DNA of 64,000 bases from Thermoplasmatota archaeon (GCA_018818785.1 JAHIRF010000004.1:62001-126000); one strand, 5' to 3'. Positions 34,423-43,729 are shown, counted from the first letter of the stretch. Notes: generated by a model from the sequence alone, not told the origin. Numbers and translations are program-made.

Positions 34423-35358
34423 ATGATGAGGCTCTACCGCACAGAGAAGGGTGAGTTGAAGGAAGTAGAGAAGACCGGATTCAAAGAAGTCCTCTGGATA
34501 GACCTCGTGGCCCCCTCTCCTGAAGAGGTAGAGACACTCCATAAGGAGTTCGACATTTCTCTCCAGGACCTAGCTGACTGTCTCGATCCTAACGAGCGAT
34601 CCAGGGTCGATATCGATGAGAAGTACGATCTGCTCGTGCTCAGGAGTCTTTTGACCGACGAGCGTTCCCCAGATCGTATTCAGACGATGCCTATCGGTAT
34701 CATAGTGACTCCTAAGCATGTCATAACGGTGAGGATTGGAGCATCTTTCCACGGTCACGAGATCACCTCCGACCTCAAGAAGAAACCACATTTCGACTGC
34801 AAGGAAGACCTGTTCCTTTCATTGATCCGCAAGGTCCATCGCGATATCGAACGCACTGTTCGTCCGATGGAGCGGAAGATCTCATCGATCCAGGATATGA
34901 ATCTCGGAGCCAACAGTGCGACAATGGCGAACAGCGCCTTCGCGTTGAGCAACGGACTCATCCTTCTGAACACATCATTGCTTTCGAATCTGAATGCGAT
35001 ATCCATGATATCTCGGATGCGGCAACTCAAGATGACGAAGGATAAATTGGATCTCGCAGAGGACATCGAGAACGATGTCGCCCAGCTTTACGAGATGACG
35101 ACGATCTACAGGGAGATAATGTCCAACATCCTGACCGCCTACGAATCCGCGATATCCAACAACCTGAGCTCCATCATGAAGACCCTGACGACGATCAGCT
35201 TGATCCTCATTCTCCCGACCCTCATAGCGAGCCTATTCGGGATGAACGTCGAGCTGCCGTTCAAAGATGATCCGAACGCATTCCTCTACGTAATCGGGAT
35301 CTCGTCAATATGCGTCATCGGTCTCTGGGTACTGTTCCGGATGAAGAAGATACTCTAA
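34423..35358 (+). CDS. corA: CorA-family divalent cation channel
   Basis: The 311-residue protein has the long cytoplasmic alpha/beta domain, a long pore helix and two C-terminal membrane helices (TTISLILILPTLIASLFGMNVELPF and the last ~20 residues before a basic end), with the diagnostic GMN motif between them. It transports Mg2+ or related ions. A GGAGGTG site 8 bases before the ATG at 34423 fixes the start; the open frame extends upstream without support. Confidence 0.93.
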   Translation: MMRLYRTEKGELKEVEKTGFKEVLWIDLVAPSPEEVETLHKEFDISLQDLADCLDPNERSRVDIDEKYDLLVLRSLLTDERSPDRIQTMPIGIIVTPKHVITVRIGASFHGHEITSDLKKKPHFDCKEDLFLSLIRKVHRDIERTVRPMERKISSIQDMNLGANSATMANSAFALSNGLILLNTSLLSNLNAISMISRMRQLKMTKDKLDLAEDIENDVAQLYEMTTIYREIMSNILTAYESAISNNLSSIMKTLTTISLILILPTLIASLFGMNVELPFKDDPNAFLYVIGISSICVIGLWVLFRMKKIL

Positions 35359-35514
35359 TCCGACGAGTCTCGAGGCATAGTTGCCTCTGATTGATCGTCC
35401 CTGACATCTCCATGACCTATTACCTGTCTGTGAGGCCCAGTTTTCAGACTATTCTGGTGGTGGTGCCAGCGTACTTATTATACACCGTGAAGACATATGG
35501 ATGTAAGGTGTGAC

Positions 35515-35805
35515 ATGGTATCCTCAGTGGACACAGTCATAGGACTGCTGTTGGGCATATCTGCATTCCTTTTCCTGCTCTCTTTTGTGGCCTACAGGAG
35601 GAGTGGAGTAAGACGCATGCTCTTGCTCTCCGAGGGGCTCATCATCCACATTTCCTTCTCTGTTATTGTCATTGTCTCATCATATGCGACTGATTGGCTG
35701 GAGAATGTCGAAGTGACGACTCTCGCAATCGCCGATATTGCGATTCTTGCTGCGGTTTTGGTCCTCGGCATAGTTGGAGGTAGGACTAATGCCGGATCCA
35801 CTTGA
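35515..35805 (+). CDS. small three-helix membrane protein paired with HTH gene
   Basis: I do not recognise this 96-residue protein. It has three membrane helices (residues ~6-28, ~38-58, ~68-90) with a basic loop (YRRSGVRRM) between the first two, a typical membrane sensor-like topology seen in archaeal proteins encoded with winged-helix partners. The ATG at 35515 follows AAGGTG; a TATA-like TATTATAC lies at about 35476-35483. The last 17 bases overlap the start of the winged-helix gene, so the two are translated together. Confidence 0.75.
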   Translation: MVSSVDTVIGLLLGISAFLFLLSFVAYRRSGVRRMLLLSEGLIIHISFSVIVIVSSYATDWLENVEVTTLAIADIAILAAVLVLGIVGGRTNAGST

Positions 35806-36364
35806 ACTTGAAAATCGCAAGAGGATCTTCGAATGTATTCGGAGCAGTCCTGGCATACATTTCCGAGAGATACAGAGACGAACCAATCAACCGATCGGAG
35901 TCCTGGAATATCATCTGAATTATCTCGTGCAGAAGGACATACTGACCCTCGATAAACAGGAGAGTTTTTCCAGATACTTCCCCGCAGGTCAGATGAGCGC
36001 TGACAAGCAGAGGATATTGTCTGCCCTGAGGCAGGAGATACCACGGGGAATCATTCTCTTCCTACTAAGGAATCCTGACTCTACGCACGGCGAACTCCTA
36101 AAGAATTTCACGATCTCCGGAGGCACCTTATCATATCATCTCAAGAAGATGGCCAACAAAAGTGTCATCAAGGTCGAGAAGATGGGTCGCGAATCAAAGT
36201 TGACGGTCATTGATCCAGAGAAGGTCGCGGATCTTCTCATCGTTTATAGGCGTACTTTCCTTGACAGATTGGTGGATGAGTTCGTCGCATTCTATGTCGA
36301 AAAGAAGGGTCATGTAGCGTCATTCCCTTCCGAGAAGGATGGACCGCCAGAAGGCCAAGAATGA
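35789..36364 (+). CDS. tandem winged-helix DNA-binding protein
   Basis: The 191-residue protein contains two winged-helix domains in series: residues ~5-65 (SSPGIHFREIQRRTNQPIGVLEYHLNYLVQ) and ~80-145 (PDSTHGELLKNFTISGGTLSYHLKKMANKSVIKVEK), each with the ArsR/MarR-like helix ending in (E/S)YHL. A C-terminal helix follows. The ATG at 35789 has GGAGGT seven bases upstream, located inside the membrane protein gene. Coupling to a small membrane protein suggests a one- or two-component membrane-linked regulator; this is inference. Confidence 0.82.
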   Translation: MPDPLELENRKRIFECIRSSPGIHFREIQRRTNQPIGVLEYHLNYLVQKDILTLDKQESFSRYFPAGQMSADKQRILSALRQEIPRGIILFLLRNPDSTHGELLKNFTISGGTLSYHLKKMANKSVIKVEKMGRESKLTVIDPEKVADLLIVYRRTFLDRLVDEFVAFYVEKKGHVASFPSEKDGPPEGQE

Positions 36365-36374
36365 TATGCGTCCA

Positions 36375-37619
36375 CTACTTCCTGTAGTATCGGTTCTTCT
36401 CGAGCGAGACGACATCTGCCGGATCTTCGTCTGAGCTCTTCTTTCTGACTGCCACGTAGACGCCCACTCCGCCAGCAGCAACGAAACCGATGAGAATTCC
36501 TACCATGCTTGACATGACCGATGTGCCCACCAAGCTGCCGTCGGGCAGAATAATGGGGTATACGTCGCCACCTCCAGGCGCTTCGAATAGGCCGAGGCTC
36601 GGATCGTGCAAGATACTGGCAGTCTCGTTGTCTATCGGCGTAGCGAGATACACCTTCAATGCAGTGCCGTCAGTTCTGTAGAATGCGGAGACATTCTCAA
36701 GTGATTCGTCCCCGTCTTCCCAGACCTGGAGCGCTTCGCTCGCCCAGCAGAAGAAGCTGTTCGTCTCTTCGATTGTCCCGTTCTCATCGACGAATGTGAA
36801 TATCTGCTTGAACTGACCCCTGTTCTGGAACGGGTGCATGATGAGCGTGGTGCCATCGGTCTCATTGACGAGTGGATCGCTTATACTGATCTCATCGCTC
36901 TGATACCCCTGGAACAGATACGGCTCATCCATCGACGTAGGGACGAATGTCTCGAAATCCATCTTCATCACGCCGATATCCAAGGCGATATGATCCGAAT
37001 CAATGGGCACATTGAAGTCAAGGCTGACATCGAATTTCAGCTCGCTCGAACCGTTGACGAGGTAATCTGGTGCGTCATCGACATCATAATTGGAGGAGTA
37101 GTTGCCAGATGTTATCGTGAATTCGACCGTCGCATATGCCCAGTTATCGATTATCTGGATACCTGGAGAACCTGGCTCTGGGTTTCCACCGTCGAATGAT
37201 AGTCTCTTATTCATTGCCACTGAGGAGTGCAGGGCGACGGTTATCACACTTCCCCGGTCATCTGTCTCTTGGACAGGGTCGTCAACGGTCCATGTGGCAT
37301 GCTCGAAAGATGCATGGTACGGGACATCTTCAAGCACCAGGAGGCCATCTTCGGTTTCGTTGTATCCCAATACAGATGATACAATCATGCCATATCCGGT
37401 CTCATTCGTGGAATTCTGCTCTCTGACGACGACCGCTGGAAGAGTCTTGTTGATTGCGATTTCCATGTCATCGGTCTGGATGATGATGATAAATCCGTTG
37501 TCGGAGTAAGTCAATCCGTCGATCGCCGTCGTAGCAGTCGAAGTGGTGCTCAGGCTGGTCAGAGCCCCGAAAAATAGCACGGTTGCTATGAAAACGGCTA
37601 CCAGGAAAGATTTACTCAT
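36375..37619 (-). CDS. membrane-anchored surface protein with YYxK tail
   Basis: The 414-residue protein has a signal peptide (residues 5-25), a ~340-residue extracytoplasmic region rich in Asp, Thr and N-glycosylation sequons (NST, NETG, NYSS, NGSS and others) and a C-terminal membrane helix (~372-393) followed by a charged cytoplasmic tail ending RYYRK. No known domain is evident. The tail ending resembles that of the surface protein at 42121-43590 (KYYNKK). A TATA-like AATTAATAAAG lies about 25-35 bases upstream of the ATG, so the mRNA is nearly leaderless. Confidence 0.75.
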   Translation of the reverse strand: MSKSFLVAVFIATVLFFGALTSLSTTSTATTAIDGLTYSDNGFIIIIQTDDMEIAINKTLPAVVVREQNSTNETGYGMIVSSVLGYNETEDGLLVLEDVPYHASFEHATWTVDDPVQETDDRGSVITVALHSSVAMNKRLSFDGGNPEPGSPGIQIIDNWAYATVEFTITSGNYSSNYDVDDAPDYLVNGSSELKFDVSLDFNVPIDSDHIALDIGVMKMDFETFVPTSMDEPYLFQGYQSDEISISDPLVNETDGTTLIMHPFQNRGQFKQIFTFVDENGTIEETNSFFCWASEALQVWEDGDESLENVSAFYRTDGTALKVYLATPIDNETASILHDPSLGLFEAPGGGDVYPIILPDGSLVGTSVMSSMVGILIGFVAAGGVGVYVAVRKKSSDEDPADVVSLEKNRYYRK

Positions 37620-37768
37620 TATGATAACAACATTACGCTTGGCTTTATTAATTCATTTGGTACACAGCTAGAACTTGATGGTATTTGGCGTCGAAAAGCG
37701 ACGTTTTCGGATGAATCTTTTTCATGCTTTTGAAGATGTGGATATCACATGTCGTATTCCGGGGTTTT

Positions 37769-37792
37769 ATGCTAAGTGTTGACATTTAGCAT
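37769..37792. promoter_or_regulatory. 24-base imperfect palindrome, possible operator
   Basis: The arms ATGCTAA and TTAGCAT are perfectly inverted and the inner TGT/ACA also pair, so 20 of 24 positions are symmetric. It lies in the 354-base AT-rich region (37620-37973) between two divergent genes for a surface protein and a secreted protein. This fits an operator for a dimeric regulator. The rest of the region shows TATA-like stretches but no gene. Confidence 0.45.
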
Positions 37793-37973
37793 TAGTATTC
37801 TATTTGAAGCGACTGATTTTATTGGGGTCAGTACCCCCTTGTACTCCAAGAATAAACGATGTTATTTCTATGAATGTACTAACGTTCTTTTCTACTATGA
37901 CCGTATTATCCTTTCCTCACGTCAGTATAACACCTGACGCAGGACAAAGAAAATTGGGGGAGTGATTGCAAAG

Positions 37974-38963
37974 ATGAGAAACACGAGAGTGACAGCTATC
38001 GCTGTGGCAGCTTTCATGCTGATTCTGCCATTGTCGATGGTGGTGAGTGCACACGAGGACGAGGGCACGCCAATAATGATTACCGTCCCTGACGGGGCGG
38101 ACGAAGGTGCGACGATGGACTGTGCCGTCTTCTTTGCTGACAACATGGTCTACGGACCACAGTGGCGGATCGGGAACTTCGTGCGCATAGAGATGCTTGT
38201 CATCGACATGACTGGCTATTCAGCGCCCGAAGAGATATGGACGTCTGATATTGAGTTGTTCGATGATTATCAGAAACAAGCTGTCGACGGAGACGGTAAC
38301 CTGATCTTCGATGAATTTGGCGTACCAGTAATGGTATACGATGGTCTGGCACAGCAGGCAGCCATAATGACGGACTCGATAAACATCCTTCCGAAGACAA
38401 GGATGGTATCGGTCTCTTACATCGAGGTCACCATGACCATGGATACGCTTGACGAACCTGAAGTGTTCAAAGCTGGCTGGGACCCTGAGACTGGGGACAA
38501 GGTCATTGGCGACGAACTGGGCCGAGAAGTCAACAAGGCTGGTCACGTGATCTACGGTATGTTGTGGGACACGACTGGACTTGATGAGGGCACATACACC
38601 GTCAGCGTCCGACTCGGCGCGGCCGTAGAGGATGAGTTCGGAGAATGGACTGGAGTCATAGGTCAGTGGTACAGCGTTGATTTCGCCATCGCCCACTTCT
38701 ACATTGGCGAGGGTCTTCTCAACGATCCTGACCATCCGTTCGTCAACCTAGTTTCTGACAAGTCGGATCCGGTATACGTCGATTATAAGATCGGTATCGG
38801 CAACGTGACCGACGATGGAGTTGCGTGGATCGAATTGGGTGATCTGATCCCACAGGGTTCTGGTGGCGGCAACAGCGAAGATAGCGGCGGCAGCCATGGC
38901 GAGAACGGTGGCGGGAACGGCGACCACGAACTCGGTCAGAACGGCAATGGTCGTAGAAGGTAG
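37974..38963 (+). CDS. secreted protein with Gly/Asn-rich C-terminus
   Basis: The 329-residue protein has a signal peptide ending in VVSA (residues ~4-26), an acidic mature domain without a recognised fold, and a C-terminal 40-residue tail rich in Gly, Asn and Ser that ends in Arg residues, without a membrane anchor. The ATG at 37974 is preceded by GGGGGAGTGAT. The protein starts HEDEGTP after the signal, so the mature N-terminus may bind metal, but this is speculative. It is divergent from the surface protein gene at 36375-37619. Confidence 0.72.
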   Translation: MRNTRVTAIAVAAFMLILPLSMVVSAHEDEGTPIMITVPDGADEGATMDCAVFFADNMVYGPQWRIGNFVRIEMLVIDMTGYSAPEEIWTSDIELFDDYQKQAVDGDGNLIFDEFGVPVMVYDGLAQQAAIMTDSINILPKTRMVSVSYIEVTMTMDTLDEPEVFKAGWDPETGDKVIGDELGREVNKAGHVIYGMLWDTTGLDEGTYTVSVRLGAAVEDEFGEWTGVIGQWYSVDFAIAHFYIGEGLLNDPDHPFVNLVSDKSDPVYVDYKIGIGNVTDDGVAWIELGDLIPQGSGGGNSEDSGGSHGENGGGNGDHELGQNGNGRRR

Positions 38964-39049
38964 GTCTCACGCGCGCGTGTGACCCCGAAATAAACCCTTT
39001 CTTTTATGATTTTTCATTATCTGGATTCATTAATAGAGACTTGTGCTAG

Positions 39050-39070
39050 CTTTTGATACTTGTACCATAA
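39050..39070 (+). repeat. 21-base motif upstream of a small secreted protein gene (copy 1)
   Basis: This copy contains the core TTTTGATACTTG and lies 75 bases before the ATG at 39146. It matches the second copy at 41012-41032 in 19 of 21 positions. A TATA-like TTTTATGAT lies about 45 bases further upstream, so the motif is probably in the 5' leader or is itself a promoter element. Confidence 0.5.
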
Positions 39071-39145
39071 ACCACTTATCAAGTGCCATTTGTTGCTCGT
39101 CTCAGAAGCGGTCGATACCGTTTCGAAAGAGAAGGTGAAGGAAAT

Positions 39146-39427
39146 ATGTTTGCGAAAACAATGCTCGCAATAGCACTGGGAGCAGTCTTTATGGTTGCCG
39201 GTGTTGCGACTGTTGCCGCGCTCGGCAACATGAACGGTGACTGCGATCAGTTGCAGCTCAAGGACGGAACGGGCGACAACTGTCAGGATGACTTGACCGA
39301 AGACGTACCAGACGAGATCGTCGATGAGGATTGCGACTCCTGCAACGACTATCTCTACGACTGGAACTTCCTCTACGGCGAAACTGAAGAAGAACCTCCG
39401 TACCAATCTGCATGTGGACAGGAATAA
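39146..39427 (+). CDS. small secreted acidic cysteine protein
   Basis: I do not recognise this 93-residue protein. It has a signal peptide or anchor (residues 5-27) and a very acidic mature part with six cysteines: GDCDQ, DNCQD, DEDCDSCND and a final ACGQE. Disulfide bonds or metal binding are possible. The ATG at 39146 follows AAGGAAAT. The 21-base motif upstream is shared with the gene at 41205-41939. Confidence 0.65.
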   Translation: MFAKTMLAIALGAVFMVAGVATVAALGNMNGDCDQLQLKDGTGDNCQDDLTEDVPDEIVDEDCDSCNDYLYDWNFLYGETEEEPPYQSACGQE

Positions 39428-39560
39428 CCGCACACACGACTCTCGTGCAAAGGGTCTCCCCCAAAGTCTCCTTTGTCTTTGAGCGGAATTCCTGCCCACC
39501 CAATTTTCTTAAAAACAGCTTATGCTGGTGAAATCCACACCAGCTCAATTTTTATCATCT

Positions 39561-40880
39561 ATGTCGACATATCCCATGCTCATGAAGATCGATTCCAGAT
39601 TCATCAAACAAGTTCGGAAGGAGTTCCCTGGTGCTGAGATCGACCCATACGGTCGCGAACGCGCATTCCTCGACAATGGCGCAGGTACACTTGTCGCGAT
39701 CAGAAGTGCCCAGCGAGAAGCCATTGCCAGAATAGACTGGAGCGCAAATGTCGGCAACATCTTCATCGAATCAAAGGGTGCCGAAGACACGATCCTGGAG
39801 GGCCGGCAGGCAGTCGCTGATTTGTTGAACGCGGAGAGCCCTGACACCATAATCTCCGGTGAGTCCGCAACCTCCCTCCTCTTCGGTCTCAGCTACGCAC
39901 TCGGCAAAGAATTCACTGGCCGAGAGAATGTAGTCACATCCGGGTTCGAGCATTACACGAATATCAATCCCTGGGTGGAATTGGGGACCAATGGGAAGAT
40001 CAAGGAATTGAGGTTTGCCGAATTCGACATGAACACAGGCGAGCTCGATTCGAAGAAGATCGAATCATTGATCGATTCGGATACAACGGTGGTCTCCGTA
40101 ACCGCGGCGTCGAACGTGCTGGGCTCTAGAACAGATCTAAAGAAGATAGCCAAGATCGCCAGAGATGCCGGCGCTTACTTCGTTGTCGATGCAGTCCATC
40201 ATATAGCCCATGGTCCGACGGATGTGCGATCCATCAAGTGCGATGCCCTCGTCTTCTCCGGTTATAAGCTATTCTCGAGGCATGGCAGCTTCATGTACAT
40301 GAAGCCGGACCTGATGGAGAAGTTGAGTCCATACAAGGTTCTACCCTCACCGAAACACGGTCCTGGCAAGTGGGAAATGGGCACGCGTGACCAAGCGATG
40401 TTCGCTGCCATAACCGGTGCGATTGATTACATATCCTGGATCGGCAACCCGTCAGCCAAATATCCCCCTAATCCTGGCAAGCAGAGGATGTCACGATTGG
40501 CCAAGGCGTTCAAATCGATCGAGGATTATGAGGAGAGCCTGTCGACGCTCGCACTGAATGGAAGAGGCCGTTTGAAGGGTCTGAACGACATTCCCGGACT
40601 CACGCTATTCGGACCAAAAGCAATCAATCCAAAGATCGGCAGGGATCCCACCTTCTCCTTCAAGCTGGATGGAAAAGATGACCGAGCTGTCTCCAAGATT
40701 CTATGGAACAAATATTCATTGGCCGTCGGTGCCGAGGATTATTACTCCAGAGTGCCAGCGTTGTACAAGGCAGATACTATGCTGAGAGCCACCTTCGTTC
40801 ATTATAATGCGGAGAAAGAAGTGATCGCGCTCTTGAAAGCCCTCAACGAGATTGCGTCAAAAGGCAAGAAGAAACGTTGA
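39561..40880 (+). CDS. class V aminotransferase-fold enzyme (cysteine desulfurase-like)
   Basis: The 439-residue PLP enzyme resembles the CsdA/SufS-like class V family: FLDNGAGTLV near the start, GESATSLLFGLSYALG (~95), VTSGFEHYTNINPWVEL (~125), VVSVTAASNVLGSRTDL (~180), VVDAVHHIAHGP (~210) and the PLP lysine in FSGYKLFSRHGSFMY (~237). The usual catalytic cysteine loop of cysteine desulfurases is not obvious, so desulfurase, selenocysteine lyase or amino-acid lyase activity cannot be separated. The start at 39561 was chosen; ATG 39522 would add 13 residues. Confidence 0.82.
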   Translation: MSTYPMLMKIDSRFIKQVRKEFPGAEIDPYGRERAFLDNGAGTLVAIRSAQREAIARIDWSANVGNIFIESKGAEDTILEGRQAVADLLNAESPDTIISGESATSLLFGLSYALGKEFTGRENVVTSGFEHYTNINPWVELGTNGKIKELRFAEFDMNTGELDSKKIESLIDSDTTVVSVTAASNVLGSRTDLKKIAKIARDAGAYFVVDAVHHIAHGPTDVRSIKCDALVFSGYKLFSRHGSFMYMKPDLMEKLSPYKVLPSPKHGPGKWEMGTRDQAMFAAITGAIDYISWIGNPSAKYPPNPGKQRMSRLAKAFKSIEDYEESLSTLALNGRGRLKGLNDIPGLTLFGPKAINPKIGRDPTFSFKLDGKDDRAVSKILWNKYSLAVGAEDYYSRVPALYKADTMLRATFVHYNAEKEVIALLKALNEIASKGKKKR

Positions 40881-40927
40881 GCGAAGAAGACGATTCGCGC
40901 ACTTGAAACCAAACCGATTTCCGCACC

Positions 40928-40936
40928 TTTTATATA
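40928..40936 (+). promoter_or_regulatory. strong TATA box upstream of 41205-41939
   Basis: The sequence TTTATATAG is a near-consensus TATA box. It lies about 270 bases before the next gene start, so a transcript from it would have a ~245-base leader that includes the second copy of the 21-base motif, or it may drive an unrecognised small RNA. The whole gap 40881-41204 contains no protein gene that I can support. Confidence 0.45.
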
Positions 40937-41011
40937 GCAACACATAGGCGATGCGTTGCGCCAGTATCTTCATAATCTGGCTTACCAAGAATCATTCTAC
41001 TTTCGTTCCAC

Positions 41012-41032
41012 CTTTTGATACTTGCACCACAA
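41012..41032 (+). repeat. 21-base motif upstream of a secreted protein gene (copy 2)
   Basis: This copy has the same TTTTGATACTTG core as 39050-39070 with two C/T differences downstream of the core. It lies 172 bases before the ATG at 41205. Conservation over 21 bases between two unrelated intergenic regions suggests a shared regulatory or RNA element. Confidence 0.5.
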
Positions 41033-41204
41033 CGAGTATAGCAGGTGTTTGCAGGTGACACCTCAGACACGCGAAGAGAGGTAGCGAGGGGACATCCGAG
41101 ACAACTCGGAACTGATTGAATACCTCCGCAGTTGCGTGGATTAGGCGAATCGGTTGCCCTGTCAAGCATGATGGGCAGTCATTTGCCAACCCAGGGGTGT
41201 AAGA

Positions 41205-41939
41205 ATGGAAAGGAAGTTCGAAAGTGAGCTGGCGGAGAAGGTATCTCTTCGGTCGAAGAGTGGCTTTTCCGGCAGGAAGGCTAGTGTATTTGTGCTGGCC
41301 ATTATCTCGAGCGCTATCATGATTGGGGCGACAGCCGTCACGCTCTCGATGAGTTCTAGCACAGCAGGATGTCCATGGATTGAATATACTAATCTCTTGG
41401 ACGAGACAGATTACCTGGTTTACGATTTGAGTGAGGGCACGACCTATACGGATCTCATCTACGCGGATGAAATTGGAGCCGAAGATGACTTCGTTGTTAA
41501 GAGGACATCCGAGGTTAGGACCGGGGAATTTGATACACCTGGCGATGGGACGGTATACACCAAACTCGTGTATTCAGTGAATGTCAAATTGCGCCACACC
41601 GCGCCGTTCGAAGGCCTGATTGCAGGATTGGAAGTCGCATCATTGAATGTATCTGGCTTCGGGCTTATTCCAGAGCTCATGACGCATACTATTTCCCTGA
41701 ATGGTACCGTGATTTCCGTCGATGGCATTACGGTTGTCACTGATTGTGCTGACGGTTCAATCACTATAGATCTCGTCATGCCCGATTTGACGGACACTGA
41801 ATATGCGTACGAGTCCTATGATATGGTCTCCTTCCTCGTCATGCTCAGAGTGCCTCTGACCGGCCTTATCCTGGACGCTGAGGAGATCGGATTCCCGTCA
41901 TACAACCCCGTCACGGATGAGGAGCTAGTTACTCTGTGA
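41205..41939 (+). CDS. secreted or membrane-anchored protein, unknown family
   Basis: The 244-residue protein has a ~25-residue charged cytoplasmic N-terminus, one membrane helix (residues ~28-50) and an extracytoplasmic domain rich in Thr, Asp and Tyr that is probably all beta-strand. The N-terminus (ERKFESELAEKVSLRSKSGFSGRKAS) precedes the hydrophobic segment as in archaeal pilin-type or type II anchored proteins, but no clear class III signal peptidase site is seen. The ATG follows GGGGTG. The 21-base motif lies upstream. Confidence 0.68.
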   Translation: MERKFESELAEKVSLRSKSGFSGRKASVFVLAIISSAIMIGATAVTLSMSSSTAGCPWIEYTNLLDETDYLVYDLSEGTTYTDLIYADEIGAEDDFVVKRTSEVRTGEFDTPGDGTVYTKLVYSVNVKLRHTAPFEGLIAGLEVASLNVSGFGLIPELMTHTISLNGTVISVDGITVVTDCADGSITIDLVMPDLTDTEYAYESYDMVSFLVMLRVPLTGLILDAEEIGFPSYNPVTDEELVTL

Positions 41940-42120
41940 TGATCGGCGATAGTCCGTAGGAAACCATTTCAAAGGCGCCTCCTGGTCGATTGGGCTGGGA
42001 CGGACGCCTCATTCATATTTCTATCAACGATTGATTCAATAGCATGACTGCCGATATGAAAAAATGGAGACTGGGAAAGGGTTTCTTGGACGCGCTGTTC
42101 TTTCAAGCGTTATCAGTCGG

Positions 42121-43590
42121 CTACTTCTTGTTGTAGTACTTGGACCAATCGCCCGGCTGGGAGCTCTTGCCCTTTTCGTAGCTCTCTCGTGATCCCTTGC
42201 GGGGCTTGTTCCCGCTGGTCGTCGCGACTGCAATAGCAGCTATGACAATCACGATTATCGCACCTGCAAGGAGCAACATGAATACCGGAAGCTGGGTTCC
42301 ACCATCATCCGAAGATATGTCCACAAGCGCTTCCGTTGTGAAGGTCGGATCGTGCATGATCATATCTCCACCTGGGAACACCATGCCTCCGAGGACTACG
42401 AAACCATCGAATGGCATCCATATGCCGGCGAGCTTCGCCATCGCCAATACTCTGTGACCCGCCATGATCTGGGCCATCACCTGTTCCGGCTCTCCATCGA
42501 CCGTCACATCATCGACCCATGCGAGGGCACCCACGCTGTTCCAATCCGTTCCGAACTCGAGGCTCGTTCTTATGAGCTGCTTCGGAGCGATGAACGTGCC
42601 AGTGGTTTCGTTCACTTCGAGCTCACCAGCAGTCGATTCGCAGTTCATCACACTGATCTGGTTCATGTAGGTATACATCTTCGTGTGCATCCACGCGGCC
42701 ATCAATGGTGATACGAAGTTGCCGACTATGCTTCGGAATTCGAGCAGCAATGCAGGGTTGGTGTTGTTGGAATCATAGTCCCACCCCTCAATCATCTGGT
42801 CCCACTTGACATCGTACTTGAACACCTTTCCGTTCACCTGCAAATCGTTGAGTCTGTCCGCGCTGATTATGGTCATCGGACCCTTGCTCACGGTAATCCT
42901 CCACTGTGGCATGTCCAGATTATCGACCTGGGTCAGGTTTGCCTCGAGATGGAATGTCAATGTGAAATTGTTCAGGACATTGTCCCCAACATACTCCGTT
43001 GCGTTCGCATCGACAAGTTCGTATGGCAAGTCATTGGCGGTCAGGCTGAACTCCCAGGTCTTGAGGTCATCCGTGGATTCCTCAATCACCTCGGATGCGT
43101 TCCATGAAGTCGTCAGATCCACCTTCTTGTAAATGGGCTCAAGAGACTGGTAATCTATGAAATCCTCTCCATCGTAGCTTCGGTTATACTGAAGCAAGCC
43201 GTTGTCATCTATGTCATTGAATTCTATGATCGAATCCAGTTTCACCGCGTACATAGAATAGACCTTGATCGTCCTGTTGTCCTCAACAAGCTCTCCCATA
43301 TTGTCATAAACCTGAGCCATGCCGAGGTATCTTGCCTTTATTGCGACGAAGTAGACATTGTTCTCATACTCGTCTGAACCCCATACTATTCCGAAAGCCG
43401 CATCTGTGCCGAACTTCACGAAGAAGTGGTCACCACCGCCTAGTATCTCGGTAGTTCCGTCTTCAACGGTGATCTGGTCCTCAAGCGCGACGGGTGCCGC
43501 GGATGTGGGAGCGGGTATGGCGATAGCACCCAACATCATCATGAGGGTGGCTGCCAATGCGACAGACATCTTCAATCCGGTTTTTTTCAT
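42121..43590 (-). CDS. membrane-anchored surface protein with KYYNKK tail
   Basis: The 489-residue protein has a signal peptide (residues 5-32), a long extracytoplasmic region with many N-glycosylation sequons and beta-strand-like composition, a C-terminal membrane helix (~435-460) and a basic cytoplasmic tail of ~30 residues that ends KYYNKK. No known domain is recognised. The ATG has GGAGGAAG eight bases upstream. It is transcribed divergently from the STAND regulator at 43770-46511. Its architecture and terminal Tyr-Tyr-x-Lys match the protein at 36375-37619. Confidence 0.78.
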   Translation of the reverse strand: MKKTGLKMSVALAATLMMMLGAIAIPAPTSAAPVALEDQITVEDGTTEILGGGDHFFVKFGTDAAFGIVWGSDEYENNVYFVAIKARYLGMAQVYDNMGELVEDNRTIKVYSMYAVKLDSIIEFNDIDDNGLLQYNRSYDGEDFIDYQSLEPIYKKVDLTTSWNASEVIEESTDDLKTWEFSLTANDLPYELVDANATEYVGDNVLNNFTLTFHLEANLTQVDNLDMPQWRITVSKGPMTIISADRLNDLQVNGKVFKYDVKWDQMIEGWDYDSNNTNPALLLEFRSIVGNFVSPLMAAWMHTKMYTYMNQISVMNCESTAGELEVNETTGTFIAPKQLIRTSLEFGTDWNSVGALAWVDDVTVDGEPEQVMAQIMAGHRVLAMAKLAGIWMPFDGFVVLGGMVFPGGDMIMHDPTFTTEALVDISSDDGGTQLPVFMLLLAGAIIVIVIAAIAVATTSGNKPRKGSRESYEKGKSSQPGDWSKYYNKK

Positions 43591-43729
43591 TATGTTCTTC
43601 CTCCGCTGTTATCGATTGCTTATCTTCGACGAGGTTCATTCGGGGTATATGAACTGTCACCGTGGTTTTGTACTAGTTTTGCAGTAGGCTCTTGGTCGTG
43701 CTGGGTGGACCGGCAACTGATATCTGTCC

